A stretch of 64,000 nt of DNA from Myrica gale (lineage: Eukaryota; Streptophyta; Magnoliopsida; Fagales; Myricaceae): contig OZ005615.1 in NCBI GenBank assembly GCA_963930655.1, positions 10,682,001 through 10,746,000 of the forward strand, in the 5' to 3' direction. The notes beneath the pieces were generated by a model. It did not search any database, was not told the origin of the DNA, and saw only the letters and a program-made list of their open reading frames with translations. Positions 12,778-23,185 of this stretch are shown here, one piece after another. The stretch's first letter is position 1. Each line of letters starts with the position of its first letter. A program made the translations under genes and the position numbers.

Positions 12778-12879
12778 AGATTCTTGATTGACTACCCAAT
12801 ATTACGGGCATTTAAGTTCTAAATCAGGCTAAACACACAATAAGAAAATTCCAAAGGCTGTAATATTAAAATTTCGTGC

Positions 12880-14069
12880 CTTGTGAACAGTGACGAAACC
12901 AGGATTAAAATCTATTGGTATCGAACTTTAAAGGCGAAATGATAACAAAAAATTCTTTTGTAATGCAAAACATTGTCTTAGAGTTACAATGTTGAAAATT
13001 AAGGACTAAAAGCATTAAAAATATTATAATACATGTATCGTACTATATACTGCGATTGAGAGGTGACAATTAGATCTTACGACTTTGCATCTTCTGAAAA
13101 TGTTGCAAAATGATTTTGTTCTCAATAGTTTAAAAAATTTCTTGCTCGATGTACACTAACATGCAATCATTCATCCAGTCATCTTTCATCTTGTTACGCA
13201 AATCACTATTGATGATGTAATTCAAGTTAATTCCCTATTTAATTCTAAAACTTTAGAACAAATTGCAGATGATTCTAATGGTTGAGGTCTTGATGCCACT
13301 AGGAGTTGTATTTCTTACATTTTTTGGTTACTACCACAACTGGGATTTGTCTTTTTTTTCTTCCCATTTTTCTTTTGAAAAAATGTTATTGGGGATGCAT
13401 TTGCAATTTACTTTCTCTAGGTTCTATGGATTTAGAATTGAAAGATATTCACATTATCCAAAGCAACTTCCACACACAAAGAAACAGTTGATGGCAAATC
13501 ATGCTCTGAATAATAAAAACAAAATTTTCAGGATAAACAAGATTTAGTAAAAGAGTTTCTTAGATAAATATATCTCAAAAGTTGTCAAAACTTTGGTTTT
13601 GCCTATACAAGGCTCCTAAACAAACACAACATTTTTCGAGGTCTCTAATAAAATGAAAAAACAAATCAACATAGAGAGAAATAAATGGAGTGATCTTGAT
13701 TGTGAAAAATTGGGAGCCAAGAGTAAATCATTTTCACTAACAGAAATTTAGCAAGATAACAGAAGTTACCCCTCAGTTGAAGAACTTGTAATCGATGCAA
13801 AACAGAAAATCATAATAATTGTATATTTGCCTCAGTTATTACATAACACTAGGAACAAAATCAATTTGTAGAAAAAAAAATTATTTTAGGTCCAAACTGG
13901 ACTTAATGGGTATCGAACCTGGATTTAATAGGTATCAGACCTAAGCCAACTTACGAAGAAAAAGAAAAATAAAAAGAAAAGAAAAAAACACATGTAAAAA
14001 AAATTTGGGCAATCAATGGGTAGCGGACGCACGGGTTCGATACCCCCTACGTCCGCCACTACTTGTGAA
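12880..14069 (-). mobile_element. Internally deleted hAT element with 8-bp target duplication
   Basis: The 8-mer CTTGTGAA flanks the element exactly at 12880-12887 and 14062-14069. The left terminus is CAGTGACGAAACCAGGA. The right terminus reads TAGTGGCGGACGTAGGGG on the minus strand. These match the CAGTGGCGGA-type ends of plant hAT elements with TTF-type transposases. The body (12888-14061, 1,174 bp) keeps only the 3' end of the transposase at about 13060-13225 (minus), with in-frame stops. It is a dead derivative related to the element at 15371-17559. Confidence 0.88.
13060..13225 (-). pseudogene. hAT transposase C-terminal remnant
   Basis: The minus-strand translation gives DWMNDCMLVYIEQEIF followed by a stop, then ENKIILQHFQKMQ. 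This parallels the dimerisation-region end of the transposase at 15541-16265. The rest of the gene is deleted. Confidence 0.75.
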
Positions 14070-15362
14070 GCACGAGGTTCTTAACTTCTAATCCTCTCCT
14101 TCTCTCTCTTTTAACGAATAACGATGGTGAAATAAAAAAATTGACAATATGATCAATAAATTTATATCAAGCTGAAAATTTAGTCATTAGATTTCTTTTT
14201 TTATTTTACTGCCACTGAATTTATACTTGCGTGACGATTGTATCTTTCTGTCTTACGATATCATCGCCGAAATCAAACGCTTAGTAAATCAAGCAATAGA
14301 CACCCACCAATAACATATTTGAACAAATTCAGGAAAAAACTTATTTAAATATGGGTTAGATAGGCAACCCGATCAAATGACGCGACCTGCAGCTTCACTC
14401 AATGACTTTTCAGTTTGGAGCATTTGGTTTAGGAATTCTCTTTTAGAACTCTCATCAATTTGAAAAGTTTTTGTATTCTAATTTTTAGCTCATCTAGTAT
14501 GATTATAGTAATTTTTTATTTTTGAGTGGACGAGATATAAGAACAACTGTGAATGGACAAGATATACACTTAATGTGTCCTAGTATATTTCTTATATTTA
14601 CAGGAATAATATTCTTAAACATTTGATGTGCACCACAAGCTTGGAAGGAATACAATTGCATTCAGTTACATAAAGTCCATAAAATACAACAACACACAAG
14701 ATACATGACAACCCAGCAGTAAGTGATGCCCGAAGGTTAATCAGAAGCAGCAGCTGACTTGGAAGATGCTTGAATTGTAGACATCTCCTGTTGTTGCTGA
14801 ATTGCAATTACCCAAATCTTCTACGTAATCCATTTGTCACATTATGTAAAACTCAGGAAAAATTGCTGAAAAAATGTCAAAATGAAACTAGACATATTTG
14901 AGTCTCCCAATCAAATACATAATTTCTATTGCTAACTTTGAGCCTTGCCTACAAAGTTAGCAATATTGCGTAGTGAAAAGAACAACGCAATATCATTATA
15001 CAGAGAATTGCTGCAGAGATAAAATTCTAAAGCTGAAGAGCTTCTTAAGTGCCCCTAACCCACTTTCGTCTGTATTATTTAGTCCAAAGATAAAAATGAT
15101 CTAAATTCTTCAAGTCCTCTACTCTCTCTTTTTCCCTTTCTCTGTGTCTGCTTGTGGTACAATTGCAATCTCAAAACAAATTTTATCCACTGCAGAGTAC
15201 GACCAGTCTGCCATTGCTCTTTAGTCTTTCGTACTACTTACGACCTGCTATCGTGGTCGATTATCTGTAGGGTCACTCAGGGATCTATTTCAACTTTCTC
15301 CGATGGACCCCAAAAAGTACTTTCTCGTTTCCCATACGGTTTGTCGTTCTCAATAGTCAAGA
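14070..15362. other. AT-rich spacer, nothing firmly recognised
   Basis: One open tract near 14740-14830 (minus) ends in a glutamine/serine/alanine-rich tail (IQQQQEMSTIQASSKSAAA then SD and stop) behind acceptor-like sites. I cannot place it in a family or find a partner exon, so I do not call it a gene. Confidence 0.35.
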
Positions 15363-15540
15363 CATTAATGCAGTGACGGAACCAGGAATGAAAACCAACC
15401 CAGGCGAACTTTTAAAGCAAAATGACTGAATTTTTGTTATACGTAATGTAAAAAATTGTCTTAGAGTTACAATATCAAAACATTAAAGACTAAAAGCATT
15501 AAAAATATTGAATTACACATACCGTACTATGTACTACGAC

Positions 15541-16265
15541 TGAGAGGGGACAATTGGATCATACGATTGTGCATCTTCTGAAAACGTTGCAAAATGACTT
15601 CATTCTCAATAGTTTCAAAAATTTCCCGCTCGATGTACACTACCATGCAATCATTCATCCAATCATCTCCCATTTTATTATGCAAATCAGTCTTGATAAT
15701 TTTCATCGCAGAGAACACCCTCAACGGTTGCAGTCGTAACCGGTAAGACCAATGCCAACGTAATAAGAAGATAAACCAAGGGATACAAAATATTATTTCT
15801 GGTCTCAACCATCTCCACAACAAGAGCTCCAATATCTTGAAGCTCAGAAAAACATTAGTTCTTCCGACATCTCTAATGTAGGTGTCAAGCTGATCTTTAA
15901 GTACCACACGGTCAATTGCTGAGAAATCTTCTGGGTAAAATTCAGCAAGACAACATAATCTATCAAGATCAAATGCTGAGTAATATTAATTGTCTTAGCA
16001 ACTTTTTCATCACGCTTACCATACCATTCCAAAAGTTTAAGAAAATTTTTTTTTCTCAATGAACCCTCAACTCGTCATGACCACGAAAAGTCAATCCTTG
16101 CGCCAAAAGAAACCGAATGCAATCTAAAACCGTTGTTAAGCGAACGCGATAAACATTCTCTATATCATGTACATGTGCGGATAACATGTGTGTCACACTT
16201 TGTCGTTGATTGTCAAATACTTCACATTGCATTCTAGCATCATTGTGAGCACTATCATGTATCAT
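15541..16265 (-). pseudogene. TTF-type hAT transposase, 3' part, frameshifted
   Basis: Reading right to left, fragments in different frames give YRVRLTTVLDCIRFLLAQGL with FRGHDE, then FLKLLEWYGKRDEKV, VVLKDQLDTYIRDV, and finally FSAMKIIKTDLHNKMGDDWM with VVYIEREIF. This order matches the catalytic-to-dimerisation half of plant hAT transposases of the zinc-finger-MYM/TTF kind, with the hAT dimerisation domain at the end. Several frameshifts are needed, and the N-terminal TTF finger is absent. It cannot encode an active enzyme. Confidence 0.85.
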
Positions 16266-16917
16266 TTACATTGAGTCAGCACCTCCTTACCAAATGTGGT
16301 GTTTAGCACTTGATCCAAAATATAATTCTAGAAGCTTCTTATAATTTTATTTTAACAATTTCTAGTGTAATTAAAACCTGCACTTGAGTTTCAAAGCGAG
16401 ATTTATGGTAACAATTTCCATTCCTTATATTTCTCCCTACTTCTCTCTGCAACCGAACAAAGGATAGTTAATCATGAATCATCCCCACTACCACAGACAT
16501 GTTTGATGAAATGCATCACCAAAAAAAGAAGAAGAAGAAGAAAGATGGAAGCTAATATTGCCGTGCCGGTACCTCAAGAAACCGAAGGCTGAAGGCTGAA
16601 GCGAAGATGCAATCGGTGAGCTAAAGGCTGAAGAGAGAGAGCCTGAGGGCTGAGAGGAAAGTCGGCTCAGTCAGGAGAATGAAGATCGCATAAGGGAGAG
16701 AGAGAAGATTTTTTTGGTTCAAAACACAGGGGGAATCATCCCCACTAGGAGTATGGATGTGACTGAAAATGATTCTGTGAATTGAATCTCTAGGTTGTCC
16801 TTTCTATTGATTGTTAAGCTCCGTTATCTTCCGGTTGTTTCTTTTTTGGAACACATTTGTCTGTGTTAATTTGTCTATGTATAACTGGTCAGTGCTCATG
16901 GATTTATGTTTCTACAG

Positions 16918-17420
16918 GACAAAAGAGGAAGTTGAATTGGCCCTAAGAAAGCATTTGAACAGCATGAAACAGTAAGAAATGATACTCTGCTAGTTAAGAT
17001 TTTTTTGAAAGGTAATCATGTTAACCAGTGTTGGCATATAATTAGATAGATGATGCATACTTTTGACGTTGTGTTCAGGAATTGTGGAATGATGTACATA
17101 TTTCAGAGTCAAGAAGCTTACAACTAAAGTTTGTCAATAACCTCTCACTTCCAGTGTTTACTGGAGCTAGAATCGATGGAAAAGATTGTTCTAACATACA
17201 AGTGGCTTTGGTTGATGCTCTTACCGGACAAACTGTAATATCTAGGGTAGAATCATCATCTAAGGTGGAAATTGTAGTTCTCAAGGGTGATTTCGATGGT
17301 GATGAGAATGAAAATTGGACAGTTGAAGAGTTTAAAAAAACAACATTGTGCGAGAGAGGGAAGGAAAGAAACCCCTACTTACAGGAGTTCCATTTGTAAA
17401 TCTTAAAGAGGGCACCCGAT
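16918..17420 (+). pseudogene. Captured calmodulin-binding protein 60 (CBP60) gene fragment
   Basis: Exon 16918-16971 encodes KEEVELALRKHLNSMK and is bounded by ACAG and GTAAG. A 107-bp intron follows. A second exon starting at 17079 encodes SESRSLQLKFVNNLSLPVFT and VEIVVLKGDFDGDENENWTV. In another frame it continues REREGKKPLLTG and VNLKEGT. This order is the conserved core of plant CBP60/SARD1 transcription factors. At least two frameshifts are present (near 17086 and 17335), and both gene ends are missing. The retained intron shows capture from genomic DNA, not an mRNA copy. Confidence 0.9.
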
Positions 17421-17654
17421 CAGGCTTATGTTGGCCTGGGCCAACCAGGGCGGCCCAGGCCAACTTATTTTATTTAAAAAATATATACAACGGAAAAAAA
17501 AATTCAGGGGCAGACCCCGGGCAGCCGCCCAGGTTCGCTCGGGCCTGGGTCCGCCCCTGCATTAATGGATAAAGTAGCCAAGTCGGGTCTGAAATGCCTG
17601 AGTCACTCCGCGTAATGTCTTGAATCTTGAGAAAAACCTTGCGTAATGTCACTC

Positions 17655-18040
17655 AGGCCTTGTTTCCCATGCGGTTTTTCTGAGTACAATACAAGCAATG
17701 TCTGAAATGCTTCACATGGATAAAGTAGCCAAGTGTTGTTCTTCGTCGTAGTGGAGTAGTAAAAAACCCTGGGAATGTTTCTGAGCAAGCGGACAAAAAA
17801 AAATTCGGTACATTTCGAGACTAACAAAAAGTGCATTTTCACGAGGGCAAAATCGTCACATGTTGGAGGGAGAATATTAGAAGTGGGATAGTTCGTATCA
17901 TGGAAGAAAGCAGCGTGCATATACAAGCCCACATCCATCAGAAAAGCAGCTATGTTTCTTGTCATGCGTGTCAGAGACCCTACTTGAATTCGGATAATGT
18001 CAAATGGGTTTTGAGTTTCAAAGCCTTCCAAACAAGGCCT
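17655..18040. mobile_element. Possible Harbinger-like MITE
   Basis: AGGCCTTGTTT at 17655-17665 and its reverse complement AAACAAGGCCT at 18030-18040 bound a 386-bp segment. GGCCTTGTTT-type ends are typical of plant PIF/Harbinger MITEs. The flanking trinucleotides (TCA and TAA) do not match exactly, so the call is tentative. Confidence 0.5.
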
Positions 18041-19147
18041 AAACATTTTCCTTCAGCTATTAAACGATTTGTTTTGATTCTTTTAGATGACTGTGCAACA
18101 TTTAAACATTAGTAATGCTGACATGATTATGGTTTTCGTTATATATATTGAAAAAATATGGATGAAAAGTATAGACTCAGTGATCATTAAAAAAAGAATA
18201 AGTAAAATTTAAGGTTTAAATGGTTAGCTTGGTATAAATATGGTGATTATGTTACCAAATTCTAAAAAAAATACAGTTCACGCAGACGAAACAAACTGAA
18301 AAAGAAAAATAAAAAGACATGAAAAAAGAAACCCACCAACCATTTATGACCGACCTATCGCTCTACACAGACATAAAGTTATTTTTCCAGTTCGGACCTT
18401 TTTACCCTAATGTTTTGTGTGAAATGCCGAAACTGCCCTTAGAGACTTCCAGTGGCATTTTAGACCTTTCCCGACCTCCGATTGATCTGAAATTTTTACT
18501 GGGACATCTTGTGACCATATACTACACTGCCACAAATTTACAAGCCAAAACTCCAAGGATTTCATTGGGATGTTTTGGACAGCAAGGGTTTTTCACTAAA
18601 AATTCCTAATTGTTCCATTTCATGTGCTATAATCTGTCGATCTAACATGTAAGTCATCATAACTGAAATACTATATTCACTACATATTTTAGATACTAAG
18701 ATATGAAGAGCAACAAATAGATAGGTCATTAGAACTAAAACGCTATAAGCACAATATGCTGAAATAGGCAAGTCTAACAACTTATGCGACTTGGTTGTTT
18801 TTCTAAACCCACTAAGGAATGCCTTTCAAGGATTATATGGCCCGGCTAGGGCCCAACTAGGTCAGTATCTTCAGCTCATGTACTTCTTTTTTCCCTTCCC
18901 TCATTATTTCTCTTACATGCATATGACTATTCTCAAAAGAACAAAACTTCCCGAGCTCATCATTCTATTATAAGTCGTGACCCCCAGAAGCATTTTTCCC
19001 ATTACTACCAATCCTATGTAATGTAAAACTAGCTCACCCTTACCTTACGTGTTTGTACTGCCTTTCCTTGGCTAAAAACACCTAAACAGCAAGATACTAC
19101 GTTAGAAAAAAAACAAGTCAAAAGCTGATGGAAAGGAAAAGGTGCAT
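18041..19147. other. Spacer, nothing recognised
   Basis: AT-rich sequence. The frame at 18319-18609 shows no family resemblance. No repeats above background were noticed. Confidence 0.4.
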
Positions 19148-19155
19148 GCCGAGAC

Positions 19156-19333
19156 TAGGGGTGTTCATTTTCATCGGCGGTGGCCGTTTTAACCGCCACT
19201 GCTACCGTAACCGGTAAGAGCGATTATTGTGCCTTGGCGGTGCGGTAGCGGTATCAAATATGTGATTCCATCAATTGCGGTGACAGTGATGATTTTCGCC
19301 AAATCGTCACCTACATTACTGTTAACACCCCTA
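19156..19333. mobile_element. Small hAT-type MITE (178 bp)
   Basis: The ends are TAGGGGTGTTCA and AACACCCCTA. The interior is GC-rich with repeated CGGTGGC/GCGGTAGCGG motifs typical of plant hAT MITEs. The flanks are GCCGAGAC (left) and GTTGAGAC (right). A related, end-degraded copy lies at about 22260-22494. Confidence 0.6.
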
Positions 19334-19611
19334 GTTGAGACTTGAGATGATTATTGATTATGTGACATACTTTTGTTGGGCTATTGTTGGAATATGTTAG
19401 TTGGTTTACGTCACATTGTTGGACCCTTTTATTAGACTTTAGTCTTTATGTTTGAATATGATATTATATTGAACTTTTGGACAACTTATTATATTTGTTA
19501 TGATTATTAATGATTATGATATTATGTTTGATATTTGTCCATTTGATGTGATTATTGATTATGATATTATGTTGGAAATTTAAATAGCCCAAAATAGAGA
19601 AAAAATGAAAA

Positions 19612-19970
19612 ATCCCAAAGAAATAGCCCCGAATGCGTTTGGATTCACTTCTTGAAAACAATTTTATGTTTTCTGCATAGTTATTTGAGCTTCAGTGTCA
19701 GCCGCATAGCATGTGGACACTGAGAACATGTTGAATTGTGGGCAGGTCAGTTGGTTTCAATCGAACCAATTTTCTCATACCAAATACAAACTTGACGTTA
19801 CTCTTCCACTAGCTCATCATCCGTCTCTTTCATACCACCTTCCCCTCCGTTTAATTTAAAATATCAAGAATTTTAAGTTGGGTTCGTGGCATCATCTGCT
19901 CATAAGGCGGTGGATGCATGAGAACATTTCCCTTCCACATGGCATAACATAATAGGAATATAAATTGTGG
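19612..19970. repeat. Left arm of a large inverted repeat
   Basis: It pairs with 21935-22317 in inverted orientation. Shared blocks include GATTCACTTCTTGAAAACAA, GGTCAGTTGGTTTCAATCGA, CTAGCTCATCATCCGTCTCT and AAGGCGGTGGATGCATGAGA. The identity is high but interrupted by small indels. Confidence 0.88.
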
Positions 19971-20294
19971 GTTGTTTTCTGTTGTTTGAAAACCGAACAT
20001 GACCAGATTTTTTCTGGGTGCTCCGACTATGGCCCAACATATTAAATAGGCCTGGAGCAACGAAAATATTTCAAATGGAATGGACCACGTTCTCTCTTAA
20101 CTAGGGATGAATAAAATCGGACCGAGGATCGGATCAGACCGGATTTGCGGTCCGATTCGGTCCGGTCCGGACCGGATTGAATGATCGGATTTATGCGGTC
20201 TAGTCCGGTCTATAAATTTCTGATATGCGGTTCGGTCCGGACTACATTTAGTAAACATTTTTCTTTTAATTTTTTTAATATAATAAAAAAGCAA

Positions 20295-20520
20295 AACAAT
20301 GAAAGTCGCTCGAACGCTGGTCAAATGCAAATGTTTCTATCTGAAATTTGCACTTAGCGCTCGAGCGCTTGTCTAACGCTAGTCAAACGTGATGACTCTG
20401 TTTGAACTTTTTTCATGGGCGCACAAGCGTTTTTCTAACGCTGGTCAAACGTGATTACTCTGTCTGAATTTTTTCCAATGACGCTCGAGCGCTTGTTGAA
20501 CATTGATTGAACGTGATGAA
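20295..20520. repeat. ~62-bp tandem repeat with GCGCTCGAGCG / GTCAAACGTGA
   Basis: Units end in GTCAAAT (20320), GTCAAAC (20382), GTCAAAC (20444) and TTGAAC (about 20506), a spacing of 62, 62 and 62 bp. Each carries a CTCGAGCG-like core, and the central units carry GTGATNACTCTG. The same layout and period occur in the copia LTR at 12262-12430. Confidence 0.85.
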
Positions 20521-20634
20521 GACTTTGGACGGACCATCAACTCTAACTCTTGAACAAATGTGGGGACCAAAATTACAACTCGATCAAGACATATTTTGAC
20601 ATGGAATTTTGCCAATACAAAAATGTGCTAACAA

Positions 20635-21410
20635 AATTAATGAATTCACATTTTTAAGTTTTAAAATAAATTTACATCTTTAAGTCTTTAAATGAATTCA
20701 CATCTTTAAATTAATGAGCAAACTATGGTATATGACTATATGTTAAATGCTAATGAATTCACATTTTTAAGTTTTAAAATAAATTTACATCTTTAAGTCT
20801 AAATGAATTCACATCTTTAAATTAATGAGCAAACTATGGTATATGACTATATGTTAAATGAAATTAATGAATTCACATTTTTAAGTTTTTAAATAAATTT
20901 ACATATTTAAGTCTTTAAATGAATTCACTTCTTTAAATTAATGAGCAAACTATGGTTACATGGTAGATTGATAGGTGTTAAATGAATTCACATTTTTAAG
21001 TTTTTAAATAAATTCGAATTTTTAAGTTTTAAATTAAATTTACATCTTTAAGTCTTTAAATGAATTCACATCTTTAAATTAATGAGCAAACTATGATAGG
21101 TGTTAAATGAATTCACATTTTTAAGTTTTGAAATGAATTCATATATTTAAATTAATAAGCAAACTATGTTATGTGTTAAATAAATTCACATATTTAAGTC
21201 TTTAAATGAATTCACATCTTTAAATTAATGAACAAACTATAGTTACATGGTAGATTGGTAGGTGTTAAATGAATTTACATTTTTAAATTTTTAAATAAAT
21301 TCGCATTTTTAAATTTTTAAATAAATTCACATCTTTAAGTCTTTAAATGAATTAATATCTTTAAATTAATGAGCAAACTATAGTAGCCTAGTAGGCGTTT
21401 AAGGAATTCA
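20635..21410. repeat. AT-rich degenerate tandem array
   Basis: Repeated blocks are AATGAATTCACATTTTTAAG, TAAATTTACATCTTTAAGTC and AATTAATGAGCAAACTATGG. They recur many times in changing order with units of about 35-115 bp. The array lies in the middle of the nested hAT element. Confidence 0.9.
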
Positions 21411-21934
21411 CATTTTTTTTATCTTAAAAAATGTGTGTTTATTAAAATATGAAAAAAAAATTGAAACCGTTCTGGACCACTTAAGTGGTTTAAGTGGTCC
21501 AAACCGGACCGCATTTTAGAAGACCGGACCACTTATAAGTGGTCCGGTCCGGTCCTTTAATATAGTGGAACCGGAAATGCGATCTGGACCGCATTTCCGG
21601 TTTTTCAGCCCTACTCTTAACAACGTATAGAGTATTTGATAAAACAATTTCAAATGGACCACAACGGAAGGGATGAAATGGGGCACAACAGAACAACTGG
21701 AGTGCATCCTCTATAATACTACGGGCACCCTTGATAAAATGCATGGTGCAACAAAAATCTAAAACAGAGTATTTCATAAGTTATAGCAAATACCGCGTTA
21801 ACTATATATATTTTAGAGCAATAAAGTCTTGTAGCAAATAAAGTACTCATATCCACAAAGTCTTGTCGCAAATAAAGGGTGCCACGTAATAAGGGCAATC
21901 CATCACGACCTGCAGGATCATTCCCAGATAAATT

Positions 21935-22317
21935 GTTCTCCAAAATTTATATTCATATTATGTTATGCCATGTGGAAGGGAAATGTTCTCATGCATCCAC
22001 CGCCTTATGAGCAGATGATGCCACAAACCCAACTCAAAATTCTTGATATTTTAAATTAAACGGCAGGGAAGGTGGTATGAAAGAGACGGATGATGAGCTA
22101 GTGGAAGAGTGACGTCAAGTTTGTAGCTGGTACGAGAAAATTGGTTCGATTGAAACCAACTGACCTGCCCACAATTCAATATGTTGTCAGCACCCTCATG
22201 CTATGCGGCTGACACTGAAGCTGAAATACCTATGCAGAAAAATATGTTGCCCACAATTCAATTGGTTCGATTGTTTTCAACGAGTGAATCGAATCGCACT
22301 CCCATTTTTTTGGCACA
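21935..22317. repeat. Right arm of the large inverted repeat
   Basis: Reverse complement of 19612-19970. The spacer between the arms, once the nested hAT element and its duplicated site are discounted, is only about 0.4 kb. The original foldback was therefore compact. Confidence 0.88.
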
Positions 22318-22502
22318 ACGGTTATACGATTTAAACGGTTATCGTATAACCGTTACCATTAATGTCATCACCGGCAAAAACGATTATTGTGCCTTAGCGA
22401 TGCGGTGACGATGTCAATTATGTGATTCCGTCAATTGCGGTGACTGTGGCGGTTTTTACCAAACCGTCACCTACACTACCGTTAACCAACCCTAGCCGAG
22501 AC

Positions 22503-23060
22503 TACCTCGATCTCTTTTTCCTTTGGTTTCTCCTTCCTCTTTTCTTTCGGTCAGATGGTCTCTCTCACGTGACTCTCTCTTCCTTTCTCTATCAGTTAGG
22601 TGAAAGTTCTCGATTTTTATGTCTCGAGTGCTAGGTCCACTTCACATCTCTCTTTTTATTCTTCTTGTTGACAACATAAGCAGAAAGCAACGAATTAACG
22701 GTGAACTCTCCCTGGCCAGTCTATACACCCTAATCTAGGTCTAGGCAATCATTAGAAAGTGATTTGGAAAAATCATGTATTACCCATTCATAAACAACCA
22801 CCAAATCTCCTCATATCTCACATATCTTTTACAAGGAATAATTTAAGATATGTGTCAATCACTAAGCTCCATCTAGGCGACCAAGTAAAAACATGATAAG
22901 AATGTAAGACCGGGCATACAGGGCTCAATTATCCCGCGAAGGACTAAAATAAGCCCCGGTCATACATGACATTTAACCAAATACCCCGGTCATTTTCCCA
23001 AGTCATCCTGAACAATTTAGCCGGGTAGCTCTCCTGCCAAGTTTGTTCCTAGGCATCCCG
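22503..23060. other. Spacer, nothing recognised
   Basis: Pyrimidine-rich near 22510-22660, otherwise unremarkable. Short frames show no family resemblance. Confidence 0.4.
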
Positions 23061-23185
23061 AGTATACATGGCTCAGCGCACCCGGGATCTAGAGCTCAGC
23101 ACACCCGGGATCCAGGTCTCAGTACTCCTGGGAGTTCTATTCTCGGTCATCCTGGGAGTCCAGTCAACCCAGGTACCCTCGTCTC
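23061..23185. repeat. Degenerate ~30-bp minisatellite
   Basis: Three to four diverged units follow the pattern CTCAGCRCACCCGGGATC, with later units reading CTCAGTACTCCTGGGAGT and CTCGGTCATCCTGGGAGT. This is GC-rich against an AT-rich background. It may belong to an unrecognised LTR. Confidence 0.65.

Larger units (their letters stand above)
15363..17567 (-). mobile_element. hAT element carrying a CBP60 gene fragment, 8-bp target duplication
   Basis: The 8-mer CATTAATG occurs exactly at 15363-15370 and 17560-17567. The left terminus is CAGTGACGGAACCAGG and the right terminus on the minus strand is CAGGGGCGGACCCAGG. These 16-bp inverted repeats differ at 4 positions. The 2,189-bp body holds a decayed TTF-type hAT transposase end (15541-16265, minus) and, next to the other terminus, an intron-containing piece of a host CBP60 gene (16918-17420, plus). 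This fits a gene-fragment-capturing (Pack-type) hAT derivative. Confidence 0.88.
20094..21621. mobile_element. hAT element, 1,512 bp, nested, with 8-bp target duplication
   Basis: CTCTTAAC flanks it exactly at 20094-20101 and 21614-21621. The ends are TAGGGATGAATAAAATCGGA on the left and, on the minus strand, TAGGGCTGAAAAACCGGAAA. Both subterminal regions are packed with GGTCCGGTCCGGACC-type short repeats, as in plant hAT elements. There is no transposase. The interior holds a ~62-bp repeat array (20295-20520) and a long AT-rich array (about 20635-21410). Confidence 0.88.
19148..22502. mobile_element. Composite hAT/foldback complex bounded by an exact 8-bp repeat
   Basis: GCCGAGAC occurs directly before TAGGGGTGTTCA (19156) and directly after CCAACCCTA (22494), as an 8-bp target duplication would. 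The two ends are homologous in direct orientation: both contain CGATTATTGTGCCTT, TGTGATTCC and TCAATTGCGGTGAC. Inside lie ~360-bp inverted arms and an independent hAT insertion. The left part alone (19156-19333) also looks like a small element ending AACACCCCTA, flanked by GTTGAGAC, two mismatches from the left 8-mer. One large insertion and two related MITEs are both possible. Confidence 0.6.

Noticed and set aside
14598-14830. Possible last exon with Gln/Ser/Ala-rich tail (minus)
   Set aside because: Acceptor-like sites are present, but there is no recognised family and no upstream partner exon.
20635-21410. CRISPR-like array
   Set aside because: The repeats are AT-rich, degenerate and variable in order, lie within a plant hAT element, and have no unique spacers.
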